A DNA stretch of 64,000 bases from Streptomyces violaceorubidus (GCF_000717995.1 NZ_JODM01000026.1:1-64000); one strand, 5' to 3'. Shown: positions 24,676 to 33,103, counted from the first letter of the stretch. Program-made: numbers and translations. Notes: generated from the sequence alone by a model not told the origin.

Positions 24676-26442
24676 TCACCTCCCCTGTCGCACCCGTGTG
24701 GTGGGACTGTGCTGCGCCTGTGAGTACGGCCGGTGGTCCGGCCGGTCGTGCAGCCCGGACAGGGATCGGTCGCCGTCTGCGGGGAGGTAGCGGTCGTGGA
24801 CTGCGGGGAGGGACCGGTCGCCGACCGCAGGGAGGGGCCGGCTGTGGACTGCGGGGAGGGTCCGGTCGCCGTCTGCGGGCAATGGCCGGTCGGGGACCGC
24901 GGGGAGGGACCGGTCGCCGTCTGCGGGCACGGACCGGTCGGGGACTGCGGGCACGGACCGGTCGGGGACTGCGGGGAGGTACACGGTGAAGACCGTCCGG
25001 CCCGGGCGGCTGTCGACCGTCACGCCGCCGCCGTGTGCGGTCGTCACGGCCTGCACGATGGCGAGGCCGAGGCCCGTCGAGCCGGTCGCGCGGGACCGCG
25101 CGGAGTCGCCGCGCGCGAAGCGTTCGAAGACGCGCGGCAGCAACTCGGCGGGGATGCCCGGCCCGTTGTCCACCACGTCGACGCACAGCCACGCACCGTC
25201 GCGCCGCACGCGCGCCGTGACGGTCGTGCCCGGCGGGGTGTGGCTGCGGGCGTTGCCCAGCAGGTTGACCAGCACCTGCTGGAGCCGGGCCGGGTCCGCC
25301 CGCACCAGGGCCGGTTCGTCGGGCAGGTCGAGCCGCCAGGTGTGGTCGAGACCGGCCGCGCGGGCGTCGCTGACGGTGTCCACGACGAGCGGTACGAGGT
25401 CGGTGTGCCCGAACTCCAGCGGGCGCCCGGCGTCCAGGCGGGCGAGCAGCAGCAGGTCCTCGACCAGCAGGGACATACGGCCGGCCTCGGACTCGATGCG
25501 GCCCAGCGCGTGCCGGGTGTCGGGGCCGACCTGTTCACGCCCCCGGCGGGTGAGTTCGGCGTAGCCGCGGATGGAGGCGAGGGGGGTGCGCAGTTCGTGG
25601 CTGGCGTCGGCGACGAACTGCCGTACCCGCGTCTCGCTCTGCTGCCGTGCGTGCAGGGCTCCGTGGACGTGGTCCAGCATCCGGTTGAGCGCGGAGCCGA
25701 CCCGGCCGACCTCGGTGTGCGGGTCGCACTCGGACTCCGGGACGCGTTCGTCGAGGTTCACCTCGCCCGCGTGCAGGGGGAGTTCGGAGACCCGGCCGGC
25801 GGTGGCGGCGACCCGGCGCAGGGGGCGGGTGGCGACGCCGACGATGACGGCTCCGGCGAGGGACGCCGCGACGAGACCGGCGGCGGTGACGCTGGCCTCC
25901 ACGAGGATCAGGGTGCTGATGGTCTCGGTGACGTCGGAGGTGGGGAGGGCGGCGTAGTAGCCGTCGTGGTACTCGACGCGGTAGTCGCCGAGGCCGGGGA
26001 TCTCGACGGTGTGCGCCTCGCCGTCCCGGGGGACGGAGGCGAGCGCGGTGCGCTGGGCCTCGTCCAGGGAGACCGCCGTCGTCCTGCTGGGGTCGGTGCT
26101 CTCGTCGTCCTTCTCGCCGTACTTGGCGTCGACGACGGCACCGTCCCGGGTCTCGGCGACGATCGTGTCGCGTGGCTGCGGTCCGCCGTGCGTGACGAAC
26201 TCGTCGAGGTCCATCCGCGGCTTCACCCCGCCGCCGGGCCCCGGATCGCCGGGCGGCCCGAAGCCGGACACCCGGGCCGCGACCTCGCGCACCTGTCCGT
26301 CCAGTTGCTCGTACAGGTGCGAGCGCAGCGCGACCGTCGTCACCGTGCCGATCACCGCGCACACCACCGCGATCAGTGCCACGGACGCGACGACGAGCCG
26401 CGTCCGCAGGGTGCGCGGCCGCGGTCGTCGCCGCCGGCTCAC
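24676..26442 (-). CDS. Sensor histidine kinase
   Basis: A 588-residue kinase from GTG 26442, overlapping the response-regulator stop (GTGA). TM1 about residues 13-35 (LVVASVALIAVVCAVIGTVT), extracytoplasmic sensor about 36-168, TM2 about 170-195, HAMP, HisKA with His282 in FVADASHELRTPLASIRGYA, HATPase N box (QVLVNLLGNARSHTPPG), DNGPGIP and GSTGLGLAI. The last 90 residues are an unusual tail of short repeats PAVxDRSLPADGDRSL. It pairs with the upstream regulator and probably controls the downstream glycosyltransferases. Confidence 0.93.
   Translation of the reverse strand: MSRRRRPRPRTLRTRLVVASVALIAVVCAVIGTVTTVALRSHLYEQLDGQVREVAARVSGFGPPGDPGPGGGVKPRMDLDEFVTHGGPQPRDTIVAETRDGAVVDAKYGEKDDESTDPSRTTAVSLDEAQRTALASVPRDGEAHTVEIPGLGDYRVEYHDGYYAALPTSDVTETISTLILVEASVTAAGLVAASLAGAVIVGVATRPLRRVAATAGRVSELPLHAGEVNLDERVPESECDPHTEVGRVGSALNRMLDHVHGALHARQQSETRVRQFVADASHELRTPLASIRGYAELTRRGREQVGPDTRHALGRIESEAGRMSLLVEDLLLLARLDAGRPLEFGHTDLVPLVVDTVSDARAAGLDHTWRLDLPDEPALVRADPARLQQVLVNLLGNARSHTPPGTTVTARVRRDGAWLCVDVVDNGPGIPAELLPRVFERFARGDSARSRATGSTGLGLAIVQAVTTAHGGGVTVDSRPGRTVFTVYLPAVPDRSVPAVPDRSVPADGDRSLPAVPDRPLPADGDRTLPAVHSRPLPAVGDRSLPAVHDRYLPADGDRSLSGLHDRPDHRPYSQAQHSPTTRVRQGR
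24740..24985. repeat. Tandem repeat encoding kinase C-terminal tail
   Basis: About nine degenerate 24-30-bp units around GACCGGTCG-CC-GTCTGCGGG, coding (minus strand) for PA(V/D)xDR(S/P)L repeats after the ATPase domain. Confidence 0.75.
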
Positions 26443-27191
26443 GAGACCGCGGGCTTGATCAGGTACCCGGCGCCGCGCCGGGTGTGGATCATCGGCTCGC
26501 GCCCCGCGTCGATCTTCCGGCGCAGGTAGGAGATGTACAGCTCCACGACGTTGGCCTGACCGCCGAAGTCGTAGGACCACACGCGGTCCAGGATCTGCGC
26601 CTTGCTCAGCACCCGCCGCGGGTTGCGCATCAGGAAGCGCAGCAGCTCGAACTCGGTGGCGGTGAGGTGGATGCCGTCGCCGCCGCGGGTGACCTCGTGG
26701 CTGTCCTCGTCGAGGGTGAGATCGCCGACGACGAGGACGGAGTCGGAGCGCCGGTCGGCGGCGCCGGAGCGCCGGATCAGTCCGCGCAGCCGGGCGACGA
26801 CCTCCTCCAGGCTGAACGGCTTGGTGACGTAGTCGTCCCCGCCCGCGGTCAGCCCGGCGATCCGGTCCTCCACGGCGTCCTTGGCGGTCAGGAACAGCAC
26901 CGGCACGTCCGGCAGGTCGCGGCGCAGCCGCCCCAGCACGCTCAGGCCGTCCATGTCGGGCAGCATCATGTCCAGTACGACGGCGTCGGGCCGGAACTCG
27001 CGGGCCGCCTGGACCGCTCCGTGGCCGTCCCCGGCGCTGCGGATCTGCCAGCCCTCGTAACGCAGGGCCATGGAGAGCAGTTCGGTGATGGACAGCTCGT
27101 CGTCCACTACAAGCACCCGGACGGGGCTCCCGTCCGGCCTCAGCAGTTCGGTGCGCCCCTGGGGCGAGGTCGTGGTCATGGTGGACACCAT
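26439..27191 (-). CDS. OmpR/PhoB-family response regulator
   Basis: A 250-residue regulator. Receiver: VRVLVVDDELSITELLSMAL, phospho-acceptor Asp74 in AVVLDMMLPD, LTAKDAVEDRIAGLTAGGDD, Lys in YVTKPFS. Winged helix: LTATEFELLRFLMRNPRRVL, VELYISYLRRKIDAGREPMI, HTRRGAGYLI. ATG 27191 is used; ATG 27179 is an alternative. First gene of a four-gene coupled set with the kinase and two glycosyltransferases, an arrangement that argues for envelope-glycan output. Confidence 0.93.
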   Translation of the reverse strand: MVSTMTTTSPQGRTELLRPDGSPVRVLVVDDELSITELLSMALRYEGWQIRSAGDGHGAVQAAREFRPDAVVLDMMLPDMDGLSVLGRLRRDLPDVPVLFLTAKDAVEDRIAGLTAGGDDYVTKPFSLEEVVARLRGLIRRSGAADRRSDSVLVVGDLTLDEDSHEVTRGGDGIHLTATEFELLRFLMRNPRRVLSKAQILDRVWSYDFGGQANVVELYISYLRRKIDAGREPMIHTRRGAGYLIKPAVS

Positions 27192-27261
27192 GTCGGGGCG
27201 CTCTGAGAGGGTCCTTTCCCCAAGCTGTGATTTCTCTGAGAAACCCCACAGGCTCCGCTCA

Positions 27262-27375
27262 GGTACCGCCGGGTGCGGCTGGGCGCCGGGCCGGGAGCCG
27301 TCGGGCGCCGCCCGGTGCCGGGCCGGGAACCGTCGGGCGCCGCCGGGCAGCGCCGGGTGCCGCCGGGTGCGGGTT
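27262..27375. repeat. GC-rich direct repeats between regulator genes
   Basis: GGGCCGGGAGCCGTCGGGCG at 27291 onward and GGGCCGGGAACCGTCGGGCG near 27319, each followed by CCGCC; further CGCCGGGTGC copies follow. Non-coding. Confidence 0.7.
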
Positions 27376-27376
27376 C

Positions 27377-27846
27377 TCAGGTGTCCGCGGTCAGTCCCTC
27401 GGCCGTGAGGGTGAGGTGCCGGACCAGCACCTCGGCCGCGGTGTCGGCGTCGCGGGCCAGCGCCGCCTCCTCCAGCCTGCGGTGCTCCTCGACGCCGTCC
27501 CGCCCAGGATTGCGGTACGTCGACCAGCGGCGGGCCAGTTCGCTCGCCGTCCACAGCCGGTCGAAGGTCTCCAGCAGCACGGGGTTGCCGCAGCCCTCCA
27601 TCAGGGCGCGGTGGAAGAGCCGGTGCGCCTCGGACCAGGCCTCGCTGTAGTACTCGCCCTCCTCTGGCGCGTAGGGGGGCGTGCGCGACAGCCGGTGGTG
27701 GGCGGCGCGCACCCGGGCCTCCCAGTCGACGTCGCCGCGCTCGACGGACATGCGCAGCAGGACCGGTTCGATGGTGCGGCGGGCCTCCGCGATCTCCTGC
27801 CAGCGGCGGTCGGAGTAGGCCGGGACGGCGAAGCCGCGCGGCGCAC
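27377..27846 (-). pseudogene. GntR/FadR-type regulator lacking its DNA-binding domain
   Basis: The reverse strand encodes an intact C-terminal FCD ligand domain: RGFAVPAYSDRRWQEIAEAR, EAHRLFHRALMEGCGNPVLL, TYRNPGRDGVEEHRRLEEAA. The normal protein would have about 75 more residues with a winged helix before RGFAVP. Here the frame upstream dissolves into unrelated sequence and a TGA near 27868, and no HTH is found in any frame before the amidohydrolase stop at 27878. An internal ATG at 27751 would give only 124 residues. Confidence 0.85.
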
Positions 27847-27877
27847 GTCTTCGTCGCCCTGCTCTGAGCCCGCACCC

Positions 27878-28840
27878 TCAACTGCCCTGATCCCCCCGGC
27901 TCCCCAGACTCCCCAGGCTCCTCTCGTTCCCCTGGCCCCTCTGGCTCCCCTGGCTCCCCTGCAGCCCGAACAGCCGGGCCGCGTTGTCGTGACACACCCC
28001 GCGCAGCCACGCGTCCCCCAGCTCCAGCCGCTCCAGGGCGTGCAGTTGGTGCAGATAGGGATACGGGATGTTGGGGAAGTCGGTACCGAGCAGGACACGG
28101 TCGCCGAGGTCCGCCAGCCGGGTCAGCGCCCGGCTGGGGAAGGGCGCGAGGCGCTCACTGAAGTCGGTGAACGCCATGGTCGTGTCCAGCCGCACCGCGC
28201 CGTACCGCTCGGCGAGGTCCAGGAAGTCCTCGTACTCGGGCATTCCGAGGTGTGCGACGACCAGCCGCAGCCGGGGGTGCCGAGCCAGCACCCGCGCGAC
28301 CGGCTCGGGTCCGGTGTGCTTGCCGGGCGCCGGCCCCGAACCGCAGTGCATGACGACAGGGACCCCCGCCTCGGCGAGCACGCCCCACGCCGGGTCGAGC
28401 AGCTCGTCGGCCGGGTCGTAGGCCCCCACCTGCACATGCGCCTTGAAGACCCGCGCCCCGTCCTCGACGGCCCGGCGGACGTACCTCTCGACGCCCGGCT
28501 CGGGGAAGAGCGTGGCGGTGTGCAGGCAGTCGGGGGTGCGGCGGGCGAAGTCCACCGCCCAGCCGTTGAGCCACTGGGCCATGCCCGCCTTGTGCGGGTA
28601 GAGCATGGAGGTGAAGGCCCGCACCCCGAACGCGCGCAGCAGCTCCGCCCGTTCGTCCTCGTCCCGCCGGTAGGTGATCGGCCACTCGACCCCGCCGGTC
28701 AGCGGCCCGAGGGCGTCGAAGTAGGCCCACACCTTGCGCAGGACCCGCTCGGGCATGAAGTGCGTGTGCACGTCGATCAGCCCGGGCAGCCCGAGCCCCT
28801 CCCAGAACCGGCGGACCTGCCCGGCCTCGTGATCACTCAT
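27878..28840 (-). CDS. Amidohydrolase_2-family metal-dependent hydrolase
   Basis: A 320-residue TIM-barrel hydrolase. Metal/catalytic motifs: LIDVHTHFMPERVLRKVWAY (HxH), VVMHCGSG, VVAHLGMPEYEDF and RVLLGTDFPNIPYPYL (catalytic Asp). Family members decarboxylate or hydrolyse carboxylated rings; substrate unknown. The final 25 residues are a Gly/Ser/Gln tail encoded by degenerate CCCCTGGCTCC repeats, probably extension of an originally shorter C-terminus. It was probably regulated by the neighbouring GntR gene, now truncated. Confidence 0.88.
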   Translation of the reverse strand: MSDHEAGQVRRFWEGLGLPGLIDVHTHFMPERVLRKVWAYFDALGPLTGGVEWPITYRRDEDERAELLRAFGVRAFTSMLYPHKAGMAQWLNGWAVDFARRTPDCLHTATLFPEPGVERYVRRAVEDGARVFKAHVQVGAYDPADELLDPAWGVLAEAGVPVVMHCGSGPAPGKHTGPEPVARVLARHPRLRLVVAHLGMPEYEDFLDLAERYGAVRLDTTMAFTDFSERLAPFPSRALTRLADLGDRVLLGTDFPNIPYPYLHQLHALERLELGDAWLRGVCHDNAARLFGLQGSQGSQRGQGNERSLGSLGSRGDQGS

Positions 28841-28915
28841 GCGGCCACGATGGCGCTCCGCACTCCCCCGGACAAGGGGCGAGGGGCAAGGCGGCAAGGG
28901 AAGAGGGAAGACCGG

Positions 28916-29000
28916 GGAATCAGAGACTCGGAGACTCGGAGACTCGGGGAATCGGGGAATCGGGGAATCGGAGCATCGGAGAATCAGGAAATCGGGGAAC
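28916..29000. repeat. 9-bp degenerate tandem repeats
   Basis: GAGACTCG(G) three times, then GGGAATCGG three times, then GAGCATCGG/GAGAATCAG/GAAATCGG variants, in the gap between two divergent-facing gene ends. No spacers of CRISPR type. Confidence 0.85.
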
Positions 29001-29004
29001 GGGA

Positions 29005-29886
29005 TCAGAACAGGCCGTCCTGCACCCCCGCCGCTCCCTTGAGCTCCCGCAGGGGCACGGCGCACGGCTCGCCCTCGGCGGCCAGCAGCTCCCACCCCGT
29101 CATCAACCGGGTGTCGAGGACGACGACCCCCCGCTCCGTCGCCAGATGCAGATCCGGCCCGGCGGCGGCCACCAGCTCACCCCCGATCGCCCCGCCCGCC
29201 ACCAGCTCGGCCACCTCCGCCACGGCCGCCGGCCCGCGCTCCGCCCCCGCGATCCCGAAGACCCCCGCGTGGTCCACGCCCCGGAACGGCTCCGGCGTCA
29301 ACGCCTCCGGCCAGCTGCCGAGCGCCACCGCCCGCGCGTGCAGCCCGGCGATCTCCGCCGTCCGCTCCTCCTCCGAACCGGGCAGGGCGGCCCGCACCGC
29401 GCGCTTGTGGGCGTACGGGATGCGGTCGGGCACGCCCAGCGCGGCCCGCAGCAGCTCCTCGGTCCGGCGCGCGGCCATCAGCGGACCGCACCCCAGCCAA
29501 CTGAAGCACACGGCCCCCTGTTCGAGGAGCCGGGCGGACCCCCGTTCGTAGGCGGTGATCCCCACCTTGACGAGGCCCGGACCGAACCACGCCAGATAGA
29601 CCCGGTACGGCCGCGGATCGTCCGCCATGGTGTCGGCGGCCACGGAGTGGGCCCGGTCCAGCCGTGCGCACTCCTCGCACCGCGCCCCCGTGCTCCGCGC
29701 CGGCACCTCCGCCCTGACCGGACACGCGTTCCCCCGTGCTCCCACACACGTCCGCACACCCCCCTCGGCGACCCCGAAGGCCACCCGCTTCCCCCGGGCC
29801 AGCACACTGCGCCGGCCCCCGACCCACCTGAGCACGGGACCGTCCGCCGCCCATCGCAGCCCCGCGCACTTCCATGCCTGTGCCAT
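29005..29886 (-). CDS. DUF2797 family protein
   Basis: A 293-residue protein of the DUF2797 family. An N-terminal Cys-containing region (CPVRAEVPARSTGARCEECA) could bind zinc; the central block YRVYLAWFGPGLVKVGITAY resembles the GIY-YIG nuclease core pattern, followed by ARLLEQGAVCFSWLGCGPLM. No biochemical role is established. ATG 29886 is preceded by GGTGGGG. Confidence 0.82.
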   Translation of the reverse strand: MAQAWKCAGLRWAADGPVLRWVGGRRSVLARGKRVAFGVAEGGVRTCVGARGNACPVRAEVPARSTGARCEECARLDRAHSVAADTMADDPRPYRVYLAWFGPGLVKVGITAYERGSARLLEQGAVCFSWLGCGPLMAARRTEELLRAALGVPDRIPYAHKRAVRAALPGSEEERTAEIAGLHARAVALGSWPEALTPEPFRGVDHAGVFGIAGAERGPAAVAEVAELVAGGAIGGELVAAAGPDLHLATERGVVVLDTRLMTGWELLAAEGEPCAVPLRELKGAAGVQDGLF

Positions 29887-29917
29887 CCCCACCGACAGTA
29901 GAGGGCGCCACTGACAA

Positions 29918-30151
29918 CGGCCGGGCGGCTCGGTCAGCGAGAAGATGCTGGCCCAGACCCTGCGGACGCTGGAGCGCGACGGCCTGGTCGACCGTGACGC
30001 CAAGCCCGTGATCCCGCCCCGCGTGGACTACTCCCTCACCGATATCGGCCGCGAGGCCGCCGAACAGGTCCGTGACCTCGCGCGCTGGACCGAGCGCCGA
30101 ATGGCGGCGGTCGAGCGGGCCCGGGGGGCGTACGACGCGGACAAGGCGTGA
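29918..30151 (+). pseudogene. N-terminally truncated HxlR-family regulator
   Basis: Plus-strand frame GGSVSEKMLAQTLRTLERDG, then VIPPRVDYSLTDIGREAAEQ, is the recognition helix and wing half of an HxlR winged-helix protein. The preceding part (about 35 residues including the conserved Cys-Pro and first helices) is absent: sequence upstream belongs to the divergent DUF2797 gene leader. ATG 29945 would give a 68-residue product without a complete DNA-binding domain. Confidence 0.82.
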
Positions 30152-30180
30152 CGCGCCCCCGCCCCCGAAGGCGTCACGAC

Positions 30181-30220
30181 TTCAGGACCGCCTTCATGAC
30201 TTGAGGACCGCCTTCATGAC
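30181..30220. repeat. 20-bp tandem duplication at 3' end of PBP gene
   Basis: TTCAGGACCGCCTTCATGAC followed at once by TTGAGGACCGCCTTCATGAC. The duplication spans the stop codon of the penicillin-binding protein gene. Confidence 0.9.
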
Positions 30221-31681
30221 GCTCTTGGCGATGGGCGCGCCGAGCCCGCCACCGGAGATGTCCGCACGGGAGATGTCCATGTCGGTCGGGTCGATGAACA
30301 CGGCCACCGCGACCGAGGCCCCGTCGTCCTTCTTGCCGTAGGACACGAACCAGCCGTACGGCACCTCGTCGTTCACGTTGACACCGCGCTGCGCGGTACC
30401 GGTCTTGCCGCCGACCGTGATGCCGTCGATCTGGGCGCGGCGGGCGCTGCCCTCCTTGGCGGTGAACTCCATCATCTCCTGGACCTTCTGCGCGGTCTCG
30501 GCGGAGACCGCCTCGCTCATCACCGCGGGCTCGGTCTTCTCCAGGTTGTCGAGGTCGGGGCCCTTGACCTCGTCGACGAGGTAGGGCTGCATCACCTTTC
30601 CGTCGTTGGCGATCCCGGCGGTGACCAGGGCCATCTGCATCGGCGTGCTGGTGAGGCTGCCCTGCCCCATGCCGGTGAGCGCGGTGCCGGGCTTGTCGAG
30701 GTCCTGGGGGTAGAGGCTCTTGGTGGCGAGCAGATCGCCGAAGTCGTCGGAGTAGACGTCCTCGTTGAAGCCGAACTTCTCGGCCGTCTCGCGCATCTTG
30801 TCCTGCCCGAGCTTGGAGGCGGCGTCGAGGAAGACGTTGTTGCAGGAGTGCTGCATGGCGGTCTTCATCGAGGCCTTGTTGCAGACCGCGTCACCGGCCT
30901 CACTGCCGATCTTGTTGGTGGACTGCGGCAGCGGGTACGGGGAGACGGCGTCCGTGCGGGCGTCGACGTCGGAGACGATCCCGTGCTCCAGCGCGGCGGC
31001 CGCGGTGAGGATCTTGAAGGTCGAGCCCGGCGGGTAGGTCTCCCGCAGCGCGCGGTTGGCAAGCGGCTTGTTCTTCTTCTTGTCGAGCGCGACGAAGCGG
31101 TCGGACTCCTTGAAGGTGCTGCCCGCGAACGTGGAGGGGTCGTAGGAGGGCGCCGAGACCATCGCCAGCACCTTCCCGGTCTGCGGGTCGAGCGCGACCA
31201 CGGCCCCCCGGGCGCCCTTCAGATCGGTCAGCCCGTCCCAGGCGGCCTTCTGCGCCTTCGGGTCGATGGTGGTGACCACGGAACCGGCCCGCCGCCCCTC
31301 ACCGCTGACCACGTCGGCGAACCGCTGGAAGGCCAGCCGGTCGTCCTTGCCGGTGAGGATGCCGTCGTAGGTCTTCTCCAGCAACGTCATGCCCTGAGCC
31401 TGCGAGGCATATCCGGTCACCGGCGCGTACATCGGCCCATCGGCGTAGGTCCGCTTGTACTTGAGGTCGGTGGTCTCGGTCTCCTTGGATCCGGTGACGG
31501 CCCGGCCGCCGACGATGATGTCGCCGCGGGGGGTGGCGAACTGCTCGATCTGCACCCGCCGGTTCTTGGTGTCGGAGGCCAGCTCCGGGGCCCGGACGTA
31601 CTGCAGCCAGTTCGCCCGGATCAGCAGGCCGAGCACCAGCAGCCCGCAGAAGATCGCCACGGCCCTCAGCGGCTTGTTCAC
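30194..31681 (-). CDS. Class B penicillin-binding protein (transpeptidase)
   Basis: A 495-residue membrane-anchored transpeptidase. N-terminal anchor VAIFCGLLVLGLLIRANWLQ; non-penicillin-binding module to about residue 145; active site Ser220-Thr-Phe-Lys223 in PPGSTFKILTA, SCN at 279-281 and KTG at 426-428 (GGKTGTAQ). A second GSTFK at 187-191 lies outside the normal position and is probably incidental. Resembles the PbpA-like class found in several copies in Streptomyces; this one matches the S. coelicolor SCO4013 position. Confidence 0.93.
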   Translation of the reverse strand: MNKPLRAVAIFCGLLVLGLLIRANWLQYVRAPELASDTKNRRVQIEQFATPRGDIIVGGRAVTGSKETETTDLKYKRTYADGPMYAPVTGYASQAQGMTLLEKTYDGILTGKDDRLAFQRFADVVSGEGRRAGSVVTTIDPKAQKAAWDGLTDLKGARGAVVALDPQTGKVLAMVSAPSYDPSTFAGSTFKESDRFVALDKKKNKPLANRALRETYPPGSTFKILTAAAALEHGIVSDVDARTDAVSPYPLPQSTNKIGSEAGDAVCNKASMKTAMQHSCNNVFLDAASKLGQDKMRETAEKFGFNEDVYSDDFGDLLATKSLYPQDLDKPGTALTGMGQGSLTSTPMQMALVTAGIANDGKVMQPYLVDEVKGPDLDNLEKTEPAVMSEAVSAETAQKVQEMMEFTAKEGSARRAQIDGITVGGKTGTAQRGVNVNDEVPYGWFVSYGKKDDGASVAVAVFIDPTDMDISRADISGGGLGAPIAKSVMKAVLKS

Positions 31682-31892
31682 CGTCGGCCTCCGTCGAGGC
31701 TCGTCCGGTCGGATATGAAGACTGGTCCTCTCAACATGCGCTCACCCTAGACACAGTCGCGCACCGTCATCACGTCCGGTCGCCGTAACCGCCGTGTCGC
31801 CCAACTCCCGGTGCCCGCCCTCGTCGAGACCCTCGGCGACAATCCGTCGGAACCTGTCACTCACGCCCCTGGGACCTGCCCCGCCCCCTGCA

Positions 31893-31898
31893 TAGCGT
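31893..31898 (+). promoter_or_regulatory. -10 element for leaderless start at 31905
   Basis: TAGCGT, then GCCCGC, then ATG 31905. Confidence 0.5.
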
Positions 31899-31904
31899 GC
31901 CCGC

Positions 31905-32456
31905 ATGAACCTTGCCGGCCTCCTCCCCTACGTCATGCCGATCGGCATCGGCCTCCTCGTCGTCCTGCTGCTCTCCCTCGTCCCGGACCCGCACCGCCGG
32001 CCCCTGAACGCCCTCGGGATCGCCGGGGCCGGGGGCGTCTACTTCTCGGGCGGCGGCCTGGGCGGCTGGGAGCTCCCGTTCGGCGCACTCATGCTGTACG
32101 TCGCCTACCGGGGCCTGACCTCCTGGACGTTCATCGGCATCGGCTGGCTCCTGCACACCGCCTGGGACGTCGTCCACCACCTGAAGGGCAACCCGATCCT
32201 CCCCTTCGCCCACGACTCGTCCCTGGGCTGCGCGATCTGCGACCCGGTCATCGCCCTGTGGTGCCTGCACGGCGGCCCACCCCTGCGCGCCCTGGTCACC
32301 AACGTCGTACCCAGGACCAAGACCAAGACCCTTCAGGGGGTGCTGTCCTACGCGCACAGCTGCCGTGGTTGCCGTACTTCTCCGCTGTACCGCACCTGGG
32401 CGGTCAGAACGTCTTGTACGACTCGGGCACCATGTCGAGCTGCGGGGACCGGGTGA
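31905..32456 (+). CDS. DUF6010 family membrane protein (C-terminus probably altered)
   Basis: A 183-residue frame. The first 140 residues fit the family: four hydrophobic segments, SWTFIGIGWLLHTAWDVVHH, GNPILPFAHDSSLGCAICDP, VIALWCLHGGPPL. After residue about 133 the sequence becomes Thr/Cys/Arg-rich and overlaps an opposite-strand gene; family proteins usually end near here. A small rearrangement at the edge of the accessory patch beginning near 32320 probably removed the normal end. Confidence 0.75.
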   Translation: MNLAGLLPYVMPIGIGLLVVLLLSLVPDPHRRPLNALGIAGAGGVYFSGGGLGGWELPFGALMLYVAYRGLTSWTFIGIGWLLHTAWDVVHHLKGNPILPFAHDSSLGCAICDPVIALWCLHGGPPLRALVTNVVPRTKTKTLQGVLSYAHSCRGCRTSPLYRTWAVRTSCTTRAPCRAAGTG

Positions 32457-32604
32457 AAAGTACGTACACGGGGCCGTTCGGCGTCTCGGTCTGCAAGCTC
32501 TCCCACAGGTCGAGATCGTGTGCACAGTACCGGCGTAGCAGATCACGGAACTGGTCGAATTCTTGCTCCGACAAGGGGCCGTGGCGCCGGGCAGGGGTGT
32601 CCAT
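32404..32604 (-). CDS. Small hypothetical protein (66 aa)
   Basis: MDTPARRHGPLSEQEFDQFR at the start, YCAHDLDLWESLQTETPNGP, then VYVLFTRSPQLDMVPESYKT. Family not recognised; similar short acidic proteins are frequent in Streptomyces accessory regions. TAGCCT lies seven bases before ATG 32604. It overlaps the read-through end of the DUF6010 frame on the other strand. Confidence 0.65.
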   Translation of the reverse strand: MDTPARRHGPLSEQEFDQFRDLLRRYCAHDLDLWESLQTETPNGPVYVLFTRSPQLDMVPESYKTF

Positions 32605-32770
32605 GACACCTAGGCTAGTGGCGCCGGTCAAAGGAAGAGACCTCACTTACCAGGTCGATCAAGGCATCCCGTTTAGTCTGCCGCTCGGCAGCCTGACGGC
32701 CTGCCCCTGGCGGGTGTCAGCCGTTGATGTCAGGCACTCGGAACGTCCTTGACGGCATCCTGGTGGGCCA

Positions 32771-33103
32771 CTAGGGAGTGATCCAGTCGGCCCAACCAAA
32801 CGTGAACTTGTAAGCGGCGCGCACTGCGTCACGTCCACGGCGACCCGCCAGGAACGCCACGCACAGAGCCACAACGAAGAGCGCGGCAAAGGCTCCTCCG
32901 ATGATCCCGCCAGCCCTGGGTGACCAAACGACTCCCACGAACACGCCAGCGATGATCACAATCGCCAAGCCCGCGTGAGCAACGGGCAATTCCACGCGAA
33001 AGAAATTTCGCATCGCACCCTGAGAGGCTCGCATGTCCGCGTCGTAGCGGCCTCTCGCGAGATCAGGATCGGCTTGCGGTCCTTCCGGCCATTGCTGTTC
33101 CAC
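32771..33103 (-). CDS. Small two-helix membrane protein
   Basis: A 110-residue protein from GTG 33103 with GGGGAGGG just upstream. Charged N-terminus (about 40 residues), helix VAHAGLAIVIIAGVFVGVVW, helix IIGGAFAALFVVALCVAFLA, then a short basic/aromatic tail. Lower GC and atypical codon use against neighbours suggest acquired DNA. Family not recognised. Confidence 0.7.
   Translation of the reverse strand: MEQQWPEGPQADPDLARGRYDADMRASQGAMRNFFRVELPVAHAGLAIVIIAGVFVGVVWSPRAGGIIGGAFAALFVVALCVAFLAGRRGRDAVRAAYKFTFGWADWITP

Noticed and set aside
26439..28010. Fusion of response regulator with upstream Gly/Arg-rich sequence
   Set aside because: The extra N-terminal codons run through the intergenic GC repeats and antisense of the GntR remnant; receiver domain starts near ATG 27191.
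28916..29000. Possible CRISPR array
   Set aside because: Units are 9-10 bp, contiguous and degenerate, with no spacers and no cas genes.
30194..31681. Second SxxK (GSTFK at residues 187-191) as evidence for a duplicated PBP active site
   Set aside because: It lacks surrounding fold motifs; the GSTFK at 219-223 is correctly spaced from SCN and KTG.
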